From Erysipelotrichales bacterium (GTDB taxonomy: Bacteria > Bacillota_I > Bacilli_A > Acholeplasmatales > WRBM01): DNA of 64,000 nucleotides. Location of the stretch: assembly GCA_009784525.1 (NCBI GenBank), contig WRBM01000001.1:47563-111562 (forward strand). Reading direction: 5' to 3'. Shown one piece after another: positions 50,839-58,882 of the stretch. Below the pieces are notes generated by a model. The model was not told where the DNA came from. It made no database searches and saw only the letters and a program-made list of their open reading frames with translations. The translations under genes were made by a program, and so were the position numbers. Position 1 is the stretch's first letter. Every line of letters starts with the position of its first letter.

Positions 50839-50868
50839 GTGAGCGAACTATTTCGCTCACTTTTTTAT
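50839..50868 (+). terminator. Intrinsic terminator after the repressor
   Basis: GTGAGCGAA...TTCGCTCAC perfect stem with a 4-nt loop, then TTTTTTAT. Confidence 0.85.
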
Positions 50869-50938
50869 GCTTAAATAGTACTAGCGTACGGCGACTAATC
50901 ACTAATATGCATATAAAGCCGTTAACAACTAATTAAAG

Positions 50939-50998
50939 TGCGTTAGCACCTTGATTAACTCTTTCAACTAAGGTATAACACAAAGGCATGCTAACGCA
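50939..50998. repeat. 10-bp inverted repeat flanking 40 nt, upstream of the serine recombinases
   Basis: TGCGTTAGCA (50939-50948) and TGCTAACGCA (50989-50998) are perfect inverse copies. The interval contains a possible promoter. It could be a recombinase binding/attachment site or operator. The second arm ends 25 nt before the ATG. Confidence 0.5.
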
Positions 50999-51023
50999 TG
51001 TTTGGTAAAGGGAGGAATCTATT

Positions 51024-52640
51024 ATGGTGAAAAAAATTGAGTTAATTAAACCAACAAAGCTAATACGACAAGATGAAACGAGTCTTATTATTCAGAAAAA
51101 ATGTGTTGCGGCTTATACTAGGGTCTCAACTGATTATGCAGACCAACTTAATTCTTACCGCGTTCAATGTGAAGAATACACTAATAAAATTATGAATAAT
51201 TCTGAATGGATTTTTAAGGGAGTTTTTGCGGACCAAGGTATCTCAGGAACTCAAGCCAAAAAGAGACCTGAATTTATGAAAATGATTGAACTGGCAAAGG
51301 CTGGCGAAATCGACTTAATCTTAACAAAGTCCATTTCAAGGTTTGGTAGAAATACTGCAGAACTAATTACCATTATTCGTGAATTAAGAGAGCTTAATGT
51401 TGAAGTCTTCTTTGAGAAAGAAAACATTTCATCCTTAGACCCTAAACTTGACTTTCTCTTAACGATTCTTTCTTCAGTTGCTCAAGAGGAATCCAGAACA
51501 GTTTCTACTAACGTTAAATGGACTTATGAGAAAAAGTTTAAAAAAGGGATTGTGGATCCACGTCGGATTTATGGTTATGAAGTCATTGATAATAAATTTT
51601 CAATTATTCCTGATGAAGCCAAAGTCATCAGACAAATCTTCTATCTGATTTCTCAGGGTTTTAATATTAACGATATCAGAAAAACATTAGAATCTAATAA
51701 TATCAAACGTCATGATGATAAACCGTTCTCTTATTCAGGAATTCAATATCTATTGACTAATGAAAAATATTGCGGCGATGCTTTATTAGGTAAAACCGTT
51801 TGTGTTGATTATCTAACCAAAAAAATTGTTAAAAATGATAATATTTCTGATAAGTATTATGTTTCTAACAATCATGAACCGATTATCTCAAGAGAATTAT
51901 TCGAGGATGTTCAATTAATTCTAAATTCAAAAGTCCAATTAAGGGGGAATAACCAAACCTCTAAGTATCCTTTGACTGGCATTCTTTATTGCCCTAAATG
52001 TGGCCGCACCTTAAAGCGCCAACAAATCATCAGAAAGAATAAAAAGGTTTATATTTTAAACTGTAACCATCAACTGCATAATCCTTTCATCTGTAAAAGT
52101 TATTCGCCCAGGTATGACCTTATCTTAGAATCAACGATTGACTCAGTTAAAGAACTATTCTCTAACGATGATTATCTTGATGTGATTTTTGAGGCCATTG
52201 ATAATCGTAAAATAGTAGATAATCTAAAGGCAGAAAAAAATAATCTCCAATTAGAAAACCAGAACCTAACGGTTCATTTTGATAGGTCATTAAGTCAGGA
52301 TGAGGATTTATCGCAAATTAACTTTAATCAAAACAAGATTAACGAACTTAATCAAGTGATTGCGAAACTGATTACTTCTAACATCAGGCTTGATTATCTG
52401 AAAGGCATTTCAAACTCTGAGATTGATTTTACTAAGTTTTTATATAAAAATCTTTATTCTTTGATCTTAGCTGATGAACAATCAGTCAAGTTGGTAATTA
52501 CTCCTAATATTCCATTAGATAATTTGATCAACAACTTATCTAATATTTTAAATATCCCCTCATTATTTAAAAGATTCTTTATTGATTCAAGCGGCACACA
52601 AGGCATTTATTATGAGGTAATCATCTATGAGCAGTCTTAG
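51024..52640 (+). CDS. Large serine recombinase A
   Basis: 538 residues. Catalytic domain 25-180: AAYTRVST with the nucleophile Ser, QCEEYT, GISGTQAKKRPEF and ILTKSISRFGRNT. Recombinase domain about 185-290 (RIYGYEV, ILTNEKYCGDALLGKT). The zinc ribbon has CPKCGRT near 333, then CNHQ and CKSY (CxxC...CxxxxxxxxxC). A coiled coil follows (LKAEKNNLQLENQNLTV). Integrates or excises DNA at att sites. AGGGAGGA ribosome site; 14-nt overlap with recombinase B. Confidence 0.95.
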   Translation: MVKKIELIKPTKLIRQDETSLIIQKKCVAAYTRVSTDYADQLNSYRVQCEEYTNKIMNNSEWIFKGVFADQGISGTQAKKRPEFMKMIELAKAGEIDLILTKSISRFGRNTAELITIIRELRELNVEVFFEKENISSLDPKLDFLLTILSSVAQEESRTVSTNVKWTYEKKFKKGIVDPRRIYGYEVIDNKFSIIPDEAKVIRQIFYLISQGFNINDIRKTLESNNIKRHDDKPFSYSGIQYLLTNEKYCGDALLGKTVCVDYLTKKIVKNDNISDKYYVSNNHEPIISRELFEDVQLILNSKVQLRGNNQTSKYPLTGILYCPKCGRTLKRQQIIRKNKKVYILNCNHQLHNPFICKSYSPRYDLILESTIDSVKELFSNDDYLDVIFEAIDNRKIVDNLKAEKNNLQLENQNLTVHFDRSLSQDEDLSQINFNQNKINELNQVIAKLITSNIRLDYLKGISNSEIDFTKFLYKNLYSLILADEQSVKLVITPNIPLDNLINNLSNILNIPSLFKRFFIDSSGTQGIYYEVIIYEQS

Positions 52641-54102
52641 TGTGATCAAAGCCACACCAGGCTTAAAAAATGGTGTTAAAACCGTAAAGCGTGTTTATGG
52701 GTATGTTAGAGTCTCAACTTTAAGTGAAATGCAGGATACTTCTTTTGTCTTACAGGCTGATGAATTAGAAAGACACATCAGATCTAATTCAGATTATCAG
52801 TTCATGGGTATCTTCAAAGATAAAGGAACCGCGACTTCCTTAAAGTTCAGACCAGAATTTCGTAAAATGATTGAACTAGCGAAGTTGGGTTATATTGATG
52901 TCATCATCACTAAATCAATCAGTCGTTTCGCAAGGAACTTAGTTGATAGTATTACCTTAATTCAAGATTTAAGAAAACTAAACGTTGAGATAATTTTTCA
53001 AAAAGATAATATTTCTTCTTTAGATGAATCATTTGATTTATTATTAACTATTCTTTCTGTTCACGCTGAAGAGGAATCAACTATCATTTCTGAGAATAAC
53101 TTATGGTCAATTGCGGCTAGAAAACGTAAGGGTTCTAATATGACCGCAAGAATGTATGGTTATCGTTTTGATAATTATGATTATGAGATTATTGAATCTG
53201 AGGCTAAAACTATTCGTTTAATCTTTGATTTATATATCAAGGGCTTTAGTTATAAAGCAATTATCACTCGCCTTCATGAGCTTGGGATTAAGTCTGCGAA
53301 AGGATTAGATTATTGGTATTCTACTACCATTGAGAAAATGCTTCAGAATGAAAAGTATTGTGGTGATATGGTTCTTGGCAAAACTCTTTGTAAAAACGGT
53401 AAGAAAGTTTTTAATACCAAGGGACAAACTGATAAATACCTTGTCTCTAATAATCATCAGGGTATTATCTCAAGAGAAACCTTTGATGAGGCAACTGCAA
53501 TCAGAAAAAGTCGCAATTTTCGAACTGATAAAAACTACTTAGAGAATAAAGGTTTAAATGATTACTACAATTTTGTTTATTCTTCTGTTTATAATCGTTA
53601 TTTACTTTATGTAATAGAAAAACCTAAAGGTATTTATCAGATTCCAACTCTTTACTGTTTAAGTAAAAGACCAGGCAGTAAACGTGTTTCAATCAGAACT
53701 GAAGTCATTAATAAGTTATTAGAACAATCTTATCAGGAAATCAAGTCATTTATTATTCACAAACTTGATTATTTGAAGGAAAAATTATTATCGTCTCAAT
53801 CTAATTTATTACTAGGACTTGAACAAGTTATAAAAAAGAATGAGAATGATAAACTAATTACCAATCTTTCTACTCTTAGAAAAGAATTTTTAGAATTTGA
53901 TGATTTCTCTATTAAGAATTTACGAAAACTATTTAGAAAAGTCTTGATTGATGATTCAGCAATTCATGTAAAAATCCAAATTTCAGATGCTGACGATAAT
54001 TCTATTAACAACTGTGAAGAAATTCATTCATTTGATTTCACTTACTTAAAAGCAAACAGACCCACTACTATTCCAATTATTATTCATCTTGAATCATTAT
54101 AG
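52627..54102 (+). CDS. Large serine recombinase B, zinc ribbon lost
   Basis: 491 residues, overlapping recombinase A by 14 nt. Catalytic domain: YGYVRVST, FKDKGTATSLKFRPEF and IITKSISRFARN. Recombinase domain includes RMYGYRF and MLQNEKYCGDMVLGKT. Where A has its Cys4 zinc ribbon, B has VYSSVYNRYLLYVIEK and no cysteine pairs. Paired recombinases of this sort (compare CcrA/CcrB) can act as a hetero-complex. B may be a partner or a directionality subunit. Confidence 0.93.
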   Translation: MSSLSVIKATPGLKNGVKTVKRVYGYVRVSTLSEMQDTSFVLQADELERHIRSNSDYQFMGIFKDKGTATSLKFRPEFRKMIELAKLGYIDVIITKSISRFARNLVDSITLIQDLRKLNVEIIFQKDNISSLDESFDLLLTILSVHAEEESTIISENNLWSIAARKRKGSNMTARMYGYRFDNYDYEIIESEAKTIRLIFDLYIKGFSYKAIITRLHELGIKSAKGLDYWYSTTIEKMLQNEKYCGDMVLGKTLCKNGKKVFNTKGQTDKYLVSNNHQGIISRETFDEATAIRKSRNFRTDKNYLENKGLNDYYNFVYSSVYNRYLLYVIEKPKGIYQIPTLYCLSKRPGSKRVSIRTEVINKLLEQSYQEIKSFIIHKLDYLKEKLLSSQSNLLLGLEQVIKKNENDKLITNLSTLRKEFLEFDDFSIKNLRKLFRKVLIDDSAIHVKIQISDADDNSINNCEEIHSFDFTYLKANRPTTIPIIIHLESL

Positions 54103-54107
54103 GATAA

Positions 54108-54145
54108 TAAAAAAAGCAGATTCCAAAACGGTTTCTGCTTTTTTC
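54108..54145. terminator. Bidirectional terminator between convergent genes
   Basis: AAAAAAAGCAGA...TCTGCTTTTTT stem serving recombinase B (+) and the 54151 gene (-). Confidence 0.75.
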
Positions 54146-54150
54146 ATTTT

Positions 54151-55227
54151 TTACACCCAAAGATCTGATGGAGCACCTGAGAATCTAAAGACTCCATGAA
54201 TTCCAAAATCAAAAACTAAATAAACTAAATCTTCCAGATACATTTGAACGAAATCTCCTAGCCATAACCCACTCCAATTACCAATAATTCCAAATTCATC
54301 AAAGTGTCCGCTTAATAGTTCTGTCGATCCATTTCTAATAGTAAAGCCATATGATTCTGTATGTCCAAGATTCATTTCTTGGATTTCAATTATATATCCA
54401 GTAGTCCCATCACCATGCGATCTGGTTCCTAAGAAAGTTCCTAATGCTAAATAATTCCAAGTTCTAGTACGTGTTTCACCATTAATTGAAATTTCGGCAG
54501 TAATCGTAACCATCGTATCAGTGAATGGTCTAGCAAAATGCCACCAATTAAGAATTGACGGATGACTAGTAATCCAATTCATATTTCCATATGATGAGGT
54601 TGTTAAATATGGCGGAGCCCAAGTTAAATTATCAAACCAATCAAATTCTGCCCAAGCTAAGGCAAATAGTTCATCCATGTTTGTAGCCGATGTCATCATA
54701 ACTGAAAAATGCATTGTAAAACTAAATGCTTGATTCGCTAGTAATAAATACTCAGCTTGATTAGCTGGTCTATTTAATGTTACTCTCACAACAACCGCTA
54801 CTGCACTACCTTCTAATATAACAGCATGATTAGCAAGAAAATCAATATTTACTAAGTGATGAACACTTGAATTTAATGTTATTGAATTAACTACTAAACT
54901 AGCATGTAAAACTCCAATGATATTAGCTCCTGTGGTTTGTCCTAAACCTAATTCCTCTTCCCATCTTACATTAAACGTTAAATCAATAAATTCTACAACT
55001 GATCCCTGACTTAAATGTGATGTTCCAATTGGAACTAAGGTCTGATTTGAAGTCGCATCATTTACATCAATAACCGTATCAACCGGTCTGGCAGTTCCGA
55101 CATTAATACTTCCATCTCCAGTCTCATTATCAGGTGAATTGATCGCTGAGAACCAAAATCCAAATACTACCCCTATACTTCCTAATAGTAACAGCAATAA
55201 AATAACTATTTTTTTCTGTTTATTCAT
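54151..55227 (-). CDS. SipW-signal TasA-like surface protein, paralog of 21404
   Basis: Start at 55227 with GGAGGAAAGAA upstream. About 358 residues. The signal IVILLLLLLGSIGVVFGFWF continues SAINSPDNETGDGSINVG. Residues 45-190 closely match the 21404 protein (VNDATSNQTLVPIGTSH, LTFNVRWEEELGLG, VVVRVTLNRPANQ). C-terminal 160 residues differ. A probable fibre or surface subunit. Lies outside the cargo block, between the recombinases and tRNA-Tyr. Confidence 0.78.
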   Translation of the reverse strand: MNKQKKIVILLLLLLGSIGVVFGFWFSAINSPDNETGDGSINVGTARPVDTVIDVNDATSNQTLVPIGTSHLSQGSVVEFIDLTFNVRWEEELGLGQTTGANIIGVLHASLVVNSITLNSSVHHLVNIDFLANHAVILEGSAVAVVVRVTLNRPANQAEYLLLANQAFSFTMHFSVMMTSATNMDELFALAWAEFDWFDNLTWAPPYLTTSSYGNMNWITSHPSILNWWHFARPFTDTMVTITAEISINGETRTRTWNYLALGTFLGTRSHGDGTTGYIIEIQEMNLGHTESYGFTIRNGSTELLSGHFDEFGIIGNWSGLWLGDFVQMYLEDLVYLVFDFGIHGVFRFSGAPSDLWV

Positions 55228-55416
55228 TTCTTTCCTCCAATTCATTAAAGCTAATCATCCATTTTATAATGGTGAACCTTTATGACTAACTATTTTTAAA
55301 ATAAAAATTACGTAAAATATGGTTAAATCAATAAAGAATATACAAATTTTTATATTTTAAGTTAAAATAAATTGATATATATAAACGTTCACCTTTATGT
55401 AATTTTTAGATTCAAA

Positions 55417-55448
55417 AACAAAACCACCATTAAATTTGGTGGTTTTAT
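55417..55448 (-). terminator. Intrinsic terminator after the 55466 gene
   Basis: AAAACCACCA...TGGTGGTTTT stem; exit TTGTTTTTG on the minus strand. Confidence 0.7.
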
Positions 55449-55465
55449 TATCTTTAATTTAATTA

Positions 55466-55933
55466 TTAAACCCAGAAATCCCAAACCATTTGAGGAACAG
55501 TAGTTCCAATTCTCCAAACAGTCACAGCTCTTATCGTATTTTGGGCATTGTACTCTACTACTTTATTAAAATGATTTTCATCTACAAATATCGGCAAATC
55601 AAAAGTAACTGGTATTAACATTCTAAGTCCACTGTCGGTTGCGAATACTTGTGATCCAATTAATACACCTGGTGTACCAACTGTTTGTGTAAACCTCATT
55701 CTTCTGATTGCGTTTGGTTGAGCCGGCAATGTTACACCAACGGTTATACTAATTCCGCTACCAGTATTTGGAAACGTGATTCCTCTATACCAACTACCCG
55801 ATCCAATATTAAAGCTTGGACTTCTCTGTTCATTGTTCGGACTATTTATATCTGAAGCCCAAAAAGCATACACACTTCCCATCACAGCAGCAAACAATAA
55901 AATTATTAAAAGTAATCTCGTTATTCTCTTCAT
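55466..55933 (-). CDS. SipW-signal secreted protein, short
   Basis: Start at 55933 with TTGAGGATAAAG upstream; a longer frame to 55966 has none. About 155 residues. Signal LLLIILLFAAVMGSVYAFWA, then SDINSPNNEQRSPSFNIGSG. The mature part is a short β-rich domain with repeated VTVP/VGVTLPAQPNAIRRMRF-type strands. No passenger family recognised. Nearest of the family to the core chromosome. Confidence 0.73.
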   Translation of the reverse strand: MKRITRLLLIILLFAAVMGSVYAFWASDINSPNNEQRSPSFNIGSGSWYRGITFPNTGSGISITVGVTLPAQPNAIRRMRFTQTVGTPGVLIGSQVFATDSGLRMLIPVTFDLPIFVDENHFNKVVEYNAQNTIRAVTVWRIGTTVPQMVWDFWV

Positions 55934-56167
55934 CTTTATCCTCAACAGATTAATTGAATATTTCATAGTATATTAATCTATTTTAACAAAGAAACTCTTT
56001 TTAGAGAACTCCTTTTTATTTCTAACACATATTTTGCGTGTTTTAAATTAACTTTTTTAAACATTTAACTAAAATTTGGGAGGTTCGTGCCCCTCTCCTA
56101 CCATTGTTTTTGGTTCGGTTACCCTCATCCAATCACAACAGCAGTCTCAATATTTTTTAGTGAAAAT

Positions 56168-56200
56168 ACAAAAAAATCACCAAAACATGGTGATTTTTGC
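56168..56200 (-). terminator. Intrinsic terminator after tRNA-Tyr
   Basis: AAAAATCACC...GGTGATTTTT stem with U-run on the minus strand. Confidence 0.75.
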
Positions 56201-56251
56201 TTGTTTTACCCCAAATTAGCCCCAAAATTGGCGACTAATACAATATTTAAA

Positions 56252-56336
56252 TGGTGGAGAGAGACGGATTCGAACCATCGAACTCGTAGAGAGCAGATTT
56301 ACAGTCTGCCGCGTTTAGCCACTTCGCTATCCCTCC
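56252..56336 (-). tRNA. tRNA-Tyr (GTA), CCA encoded
   Basis: 85 nt, long variable arm (class II). The anticodon loop CTGTAAA gives GTA. Acceptor arm GGAGGGA pairs with TCTCTCC (one G-T), T-arm GTTCGAATCC, and 3' CCA is encoded at 56254-56252. A TTTGTGATATAAT promoter lies about 30 nt upstream. It marks the border between core genes and the acquired region; tRNA 3' ends are common attachment sites, but no second copy of its 3' end was found in the window. Confidence 0.97.
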
Positions 56337-56408
56337 AGATTTGTGATGCTAAATAATTATATCACAAATTAATAAAAATACAATCATTTTTATTAAAAAA
56401 ATAGAAAA

Positions 56409-56594
56409 TTATTGCTTATTATCCACTTTTTTAAGTTTAATTTTTTTATCAAGATCCCTTTTAGAAATTAAAATAACCCTACTACAGCCCTGACATTCCA
56501 ATTTAAGGTCTGCGCCAACTCTAATTACCTTCCAGGCAAAAGAACCGCAAACATGATTCTTTTTAGTCTGTATAATCTCATTTAACTGATACAT
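56409..56594 (-). CDS. DUF951 protein
   Basis: 61 residues. VCGSFAWKVIRVGADLKLEC then QGCSRVILISKRDLDKKIK is the DUF951 pattern, with one CxxC and one CG-type Cys. The family is small and conserved in Firmicutes next to parB and mnmG (for example YyzM). Function unknown, possibly nucleic-acid binding. Directly follows parB. Confidence 0.9.
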   Translation of the reverse strand: MYQLNEIIQTKKNHVCGSFAWKVIRVGADLKLECQGCSRVILISKRDLDKKIKLKKVDNKQ

Positions 56595-57413
56595 TCAGGC
56601 CGCCAACTTCTTTAAGATTTTTTCTAATATTTTGGGATCACCATTTATTTCCAGCTTACCTTCATTAAGATTAATCTCGACCTTAAATTTCTCTTCGGTT
56701 TTCTTTAGTGGATCAAAACTTGATTCTGGTGTTTTACCTTGTTTTTTCTTTTCATTTCTGATTAAGGTCTCTAAGTCACGCACACTAAGATTTTTTTTGA
56801 TAATCAATTTAGTCAATTCCTGAATTTGTTTAAAATCAGATAATTTGCTTAAGGCTTTGGCATGACCGGCTGATAACATCCCTTCAGAAACCATCGATAA
56901 AACACTTTCCGGAAGATTTAAGATACCAAGCATATTAGTAATATGTGAACGACTTTTACCAATTTTTTTGGCTAAAGCGTCTTGTGTTATCTCTGCTTCC
57001 CGAATAATCATTAAGTAGCTTTCTGCTTCTTCAACAGGCGAAAGTGCTTCTCTTTGAATGTTCTCCACAAGCGCAATTTCTGCGACTTTGGCTTTTTCAT
57101 ATTGCCGGATTATCGCGGGGATTGTTTTATTACCAATAAGCTTAGAAGCGCGATAACGTCTTTCGCCCGCCACAATAATATAATTGTCATTAATCTTTTT
57201 AACGATAATCGGCTGAAAGACACCTTGTTCCTTGATCGACTCTGAAAGTTCTTTTATTTTTTCTTCATTAAAATATTTACGTGGCTGAAAGGCGTTAGGA
57301 ATAATTTTATCGATATCTAAATCCATAATTCTTTCTTGACTATCCGTAACATCCGAAAGATTTTCTTGTAATAAATCCGAAAGACCGCGACCAAAATTAG
57401 TTTTCTCTTTCAT
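56595..57413 (-). CDS. parB: Chromosome partitioning protein ParB/Spo0J
   Basis: 272 residues. ParB/CTPase domain with GRGLSDLLQEN at the start, KIIPNAFQPRKYF, GVFQPIIVKK and GERRYRASKLIG, then the HTH (TQDALAKKIGKSRSHITNML) and linker NLSVRDLETLIRN. It binds parS sites near oriC and loads condensin. Stop codon is TGA, which shows TGA is not Trp here. Overlaps parA by 17 nt. Confidence 0.97.
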   Translation of the reverse strand: MKEKTNFGRGLSDLLQENLSDVTDSQERIMDLDIDKIIPNAFQPRKYFNEEKIKELSESIKEQGVFQPIIVKKINDNYIIVAGERRYRASKLIGNKTIPAIIRQYEKAKVAEIALVENIQREALSPVEEAESYLMIIREAEITQDALAKKIGKSRSHITNMLGILNLPESVLSMVSEGMLSAGHAKALSKLSDFKQIQELTKLIIKKNLSVRDLETLIRNEKKKQGKTPESSFDPLKKTEEKFKVEINLNEGKLEINGDPKILEKILKKLAA

Positions 57414-58179
57414 TATTTCTGATCAGCTCCTTTGTTAATTCTTTATAAAGTTTGGCACTTGCACTTTTTGGATCATAAATCACAACAGGTTTACCATAAC
57501 TAGGCGCCACCTGAGCCGCAACATTTAAAGTAATAAAAGTCTTAAAAACCTTCTCGCCAAAATATTCTTTAATTTCGCTAATAATTTCCCAGCTCTTTTT
57601 AAGTCTTTTATCTAACATTGTTAATAAAACACCTTCAATTGCCAGCTCCTTATTATTAAGCTTTTTATTCTTCTGAATGATTCTTATCGTATTAAGCAAT
57701 TGTGTCAAACCATCTACGGCCAGAAACTGACATAAAACCGGAATCAAGACCGAGTTTGCTGCGTATAAAGCATTTAAGGTAATCAGACCTAGAGTTGGCG
57801 GACAATCCAAAATAACATAATCATACTGTGAAGTATAATTTCTGATAGCTTTATCTAATAAGAATTCACGTTCCTCAAACTCCAATGCTCTTAAATCAAA
57901 ACCAGCTAAATCCATCGTAGCCGGAATCAAATCAATATCCGCAAATACTGGTTTAACAATCGTATCATCAAAAGAGGCACTACCAAAAAGGAAGTCATAA
58001 ACACATCTCGTCAGAATTCCTCTATTTATTCCCATACACGTTGTCATACTGCCTTGAGAATCAAGGTCAATCAGTAAAACTTTCTTTTTAGCAGCTGCTA
58101 AACAAGTGGCCAGATTGACGGCTGTCGTTGTTTTTCCGACTCCGCCTTTTTGATTTACTACCGCAATAACTTTTCCCAT
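57397..58179 (-). CDS. parA: Chromosome partitioning ATPase ParA/Soj
   Basis: Start at 58179 (MGKVIAVVNQKGGVGKTT), just after the rsmG stop; a frame extension of 11 residues would overlap rsmG. 260 residues with the deviant Walker A KGGVGKTT, Walker A' LIDLDSQGS and Walker B YVILDCPPTLG. It works with ParB in origin segregation and DnaA control. Confidence 0.97.
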   Translation of the reverse strand: MGKVIAVVNQKGGVGKTTTAVNLATCLAAAKKKVLLIDLDSQGSMTTCMGINRGILTRCVYDFLFGSASFDDTIVKPVFADIDLIPATMDLAGFDLRALEFEEREFLLDKAIRNYTSQYDYVILDCPPTLGLITLNALYAANSVLIPVLCQFLAVDGLTQLLNTIRIIQKNKKLNNKELAIEGVLLTMLDKRLKKSWEIISEIKEYFGEKVFKTFITLNVAAQVAPSYGKPVVIYDPKSASAKLYKELTKELIRNNEREN

Positions 58180-58183
58180 AATT

Positions 58184-58879
58184 TTATAAAGGCCTTTTAT
58201 CAATCTGCGCATAACTGCGCGGATAGGCTAGTTCAGTTTTTTTAATTTTTTTAATGTTAATCAAATAATGTTCCTCATTTGCATAAGGTATTGCAAATTT
58301 AGTTACACCTGTAACTTCTCCACCAATTAGCTTAATCGCTTTTTTAGCATCATCTAACTCTACTTGATAGTTTGAGCCCTTCATCGCCACAAAAAAGCCT
58401 CCAACCTTAGCATAAGGTAAAGAATACTCGGTAAGCATATTTAGCTTTGCAACAGCTCTCGCTGTCACTATATCAAAACTTTCCCGATAATTGATAATTT
58501 CCACTTCCGCCCGCCCATGGATTAAAGTCACATCAGTTAAAGCTAAATGGTCAACTAAGGCTTGAATAAATTTTAGTTTCTTGGCGTTTCCATCAATTAT
58601 TGTAAGTTTAAGTGTGGGCTCATAAATCTTTAATGCTAATCCAGGAAAACCCGCGCCTGAGCCGATATCAATCAATGTCTTATCTTTTAGCTCAACGACC
58701 TTACTAACAGTCAGAGAATCAAAAAAATGTTTCGTATAGACCGCATTAATCTCGGTTATCGCTGTTAAATTAATCTTTTCATTCCATTCAGCTAGCCATT
58801 GATAATAAGTCGTAAATTGCATTAGTTTTTCTTCGGATAACTTAAAATTTTGTAAATAATCATTTATATTTATTTCCAT
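58184..58879 (-). CDS. rsmG: 16S rRNA (guanine-527-N7) methyltransferase
   Basis: 231 residues. SAM site LIDIGSGAGFPGLALKI, then the GidB features HGRAEV, VTARAVAKLNMLTEYSLP and KGSNY. Modifies 16S rRNA at the position linked to streptomycin sensitivity. Placed between mnmG and parA as in Bacilli. Confidence 0.97.
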   Translation of the reverse strand: MEININDYLQNFKLSEEKLMQFTTYYQWLAEWNEKINLTAITEINAVYTKHFFDSLTVSKVVELKDKTLIDIGSGAGFPGLALKIYEPTLKLTIIDGNAKKLKFIQALVDHLALTDVTLIHGRAEVEIINYRESFDIVTARAVAKLNMLTEYSLPYAKVGGFFVAMKGSNYQVELDDAKKAIKLIGGEVTGVTKFAIPYANEEHYLINIKKIKKTELAYPRSYAQIDKRPL

Positions 58880-58882
58880 TTA

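Noticed and set aside
23950..55395. Shared ACGTTYACCTTT motif near 23955 and 55384
   Set aside because: The two copies have opposite orientation relative to the downstream genes and different distances, so a common promoter element is not supported.
56070..56098. tRNA 3'-end fragment (GGTTCGTGCCCCTCTCCTACCA) as an att site
   Set aside because: It looks tRNA-like at first sight but the T-stem does not pair and it does not match the tRNA-Tyr end closely enough.
56087..56356. 89-codon plus-strand frame
   Set aside because: It runs antisense through tRNA-Tyr and its terminator; no ribosome site or protein-like character.
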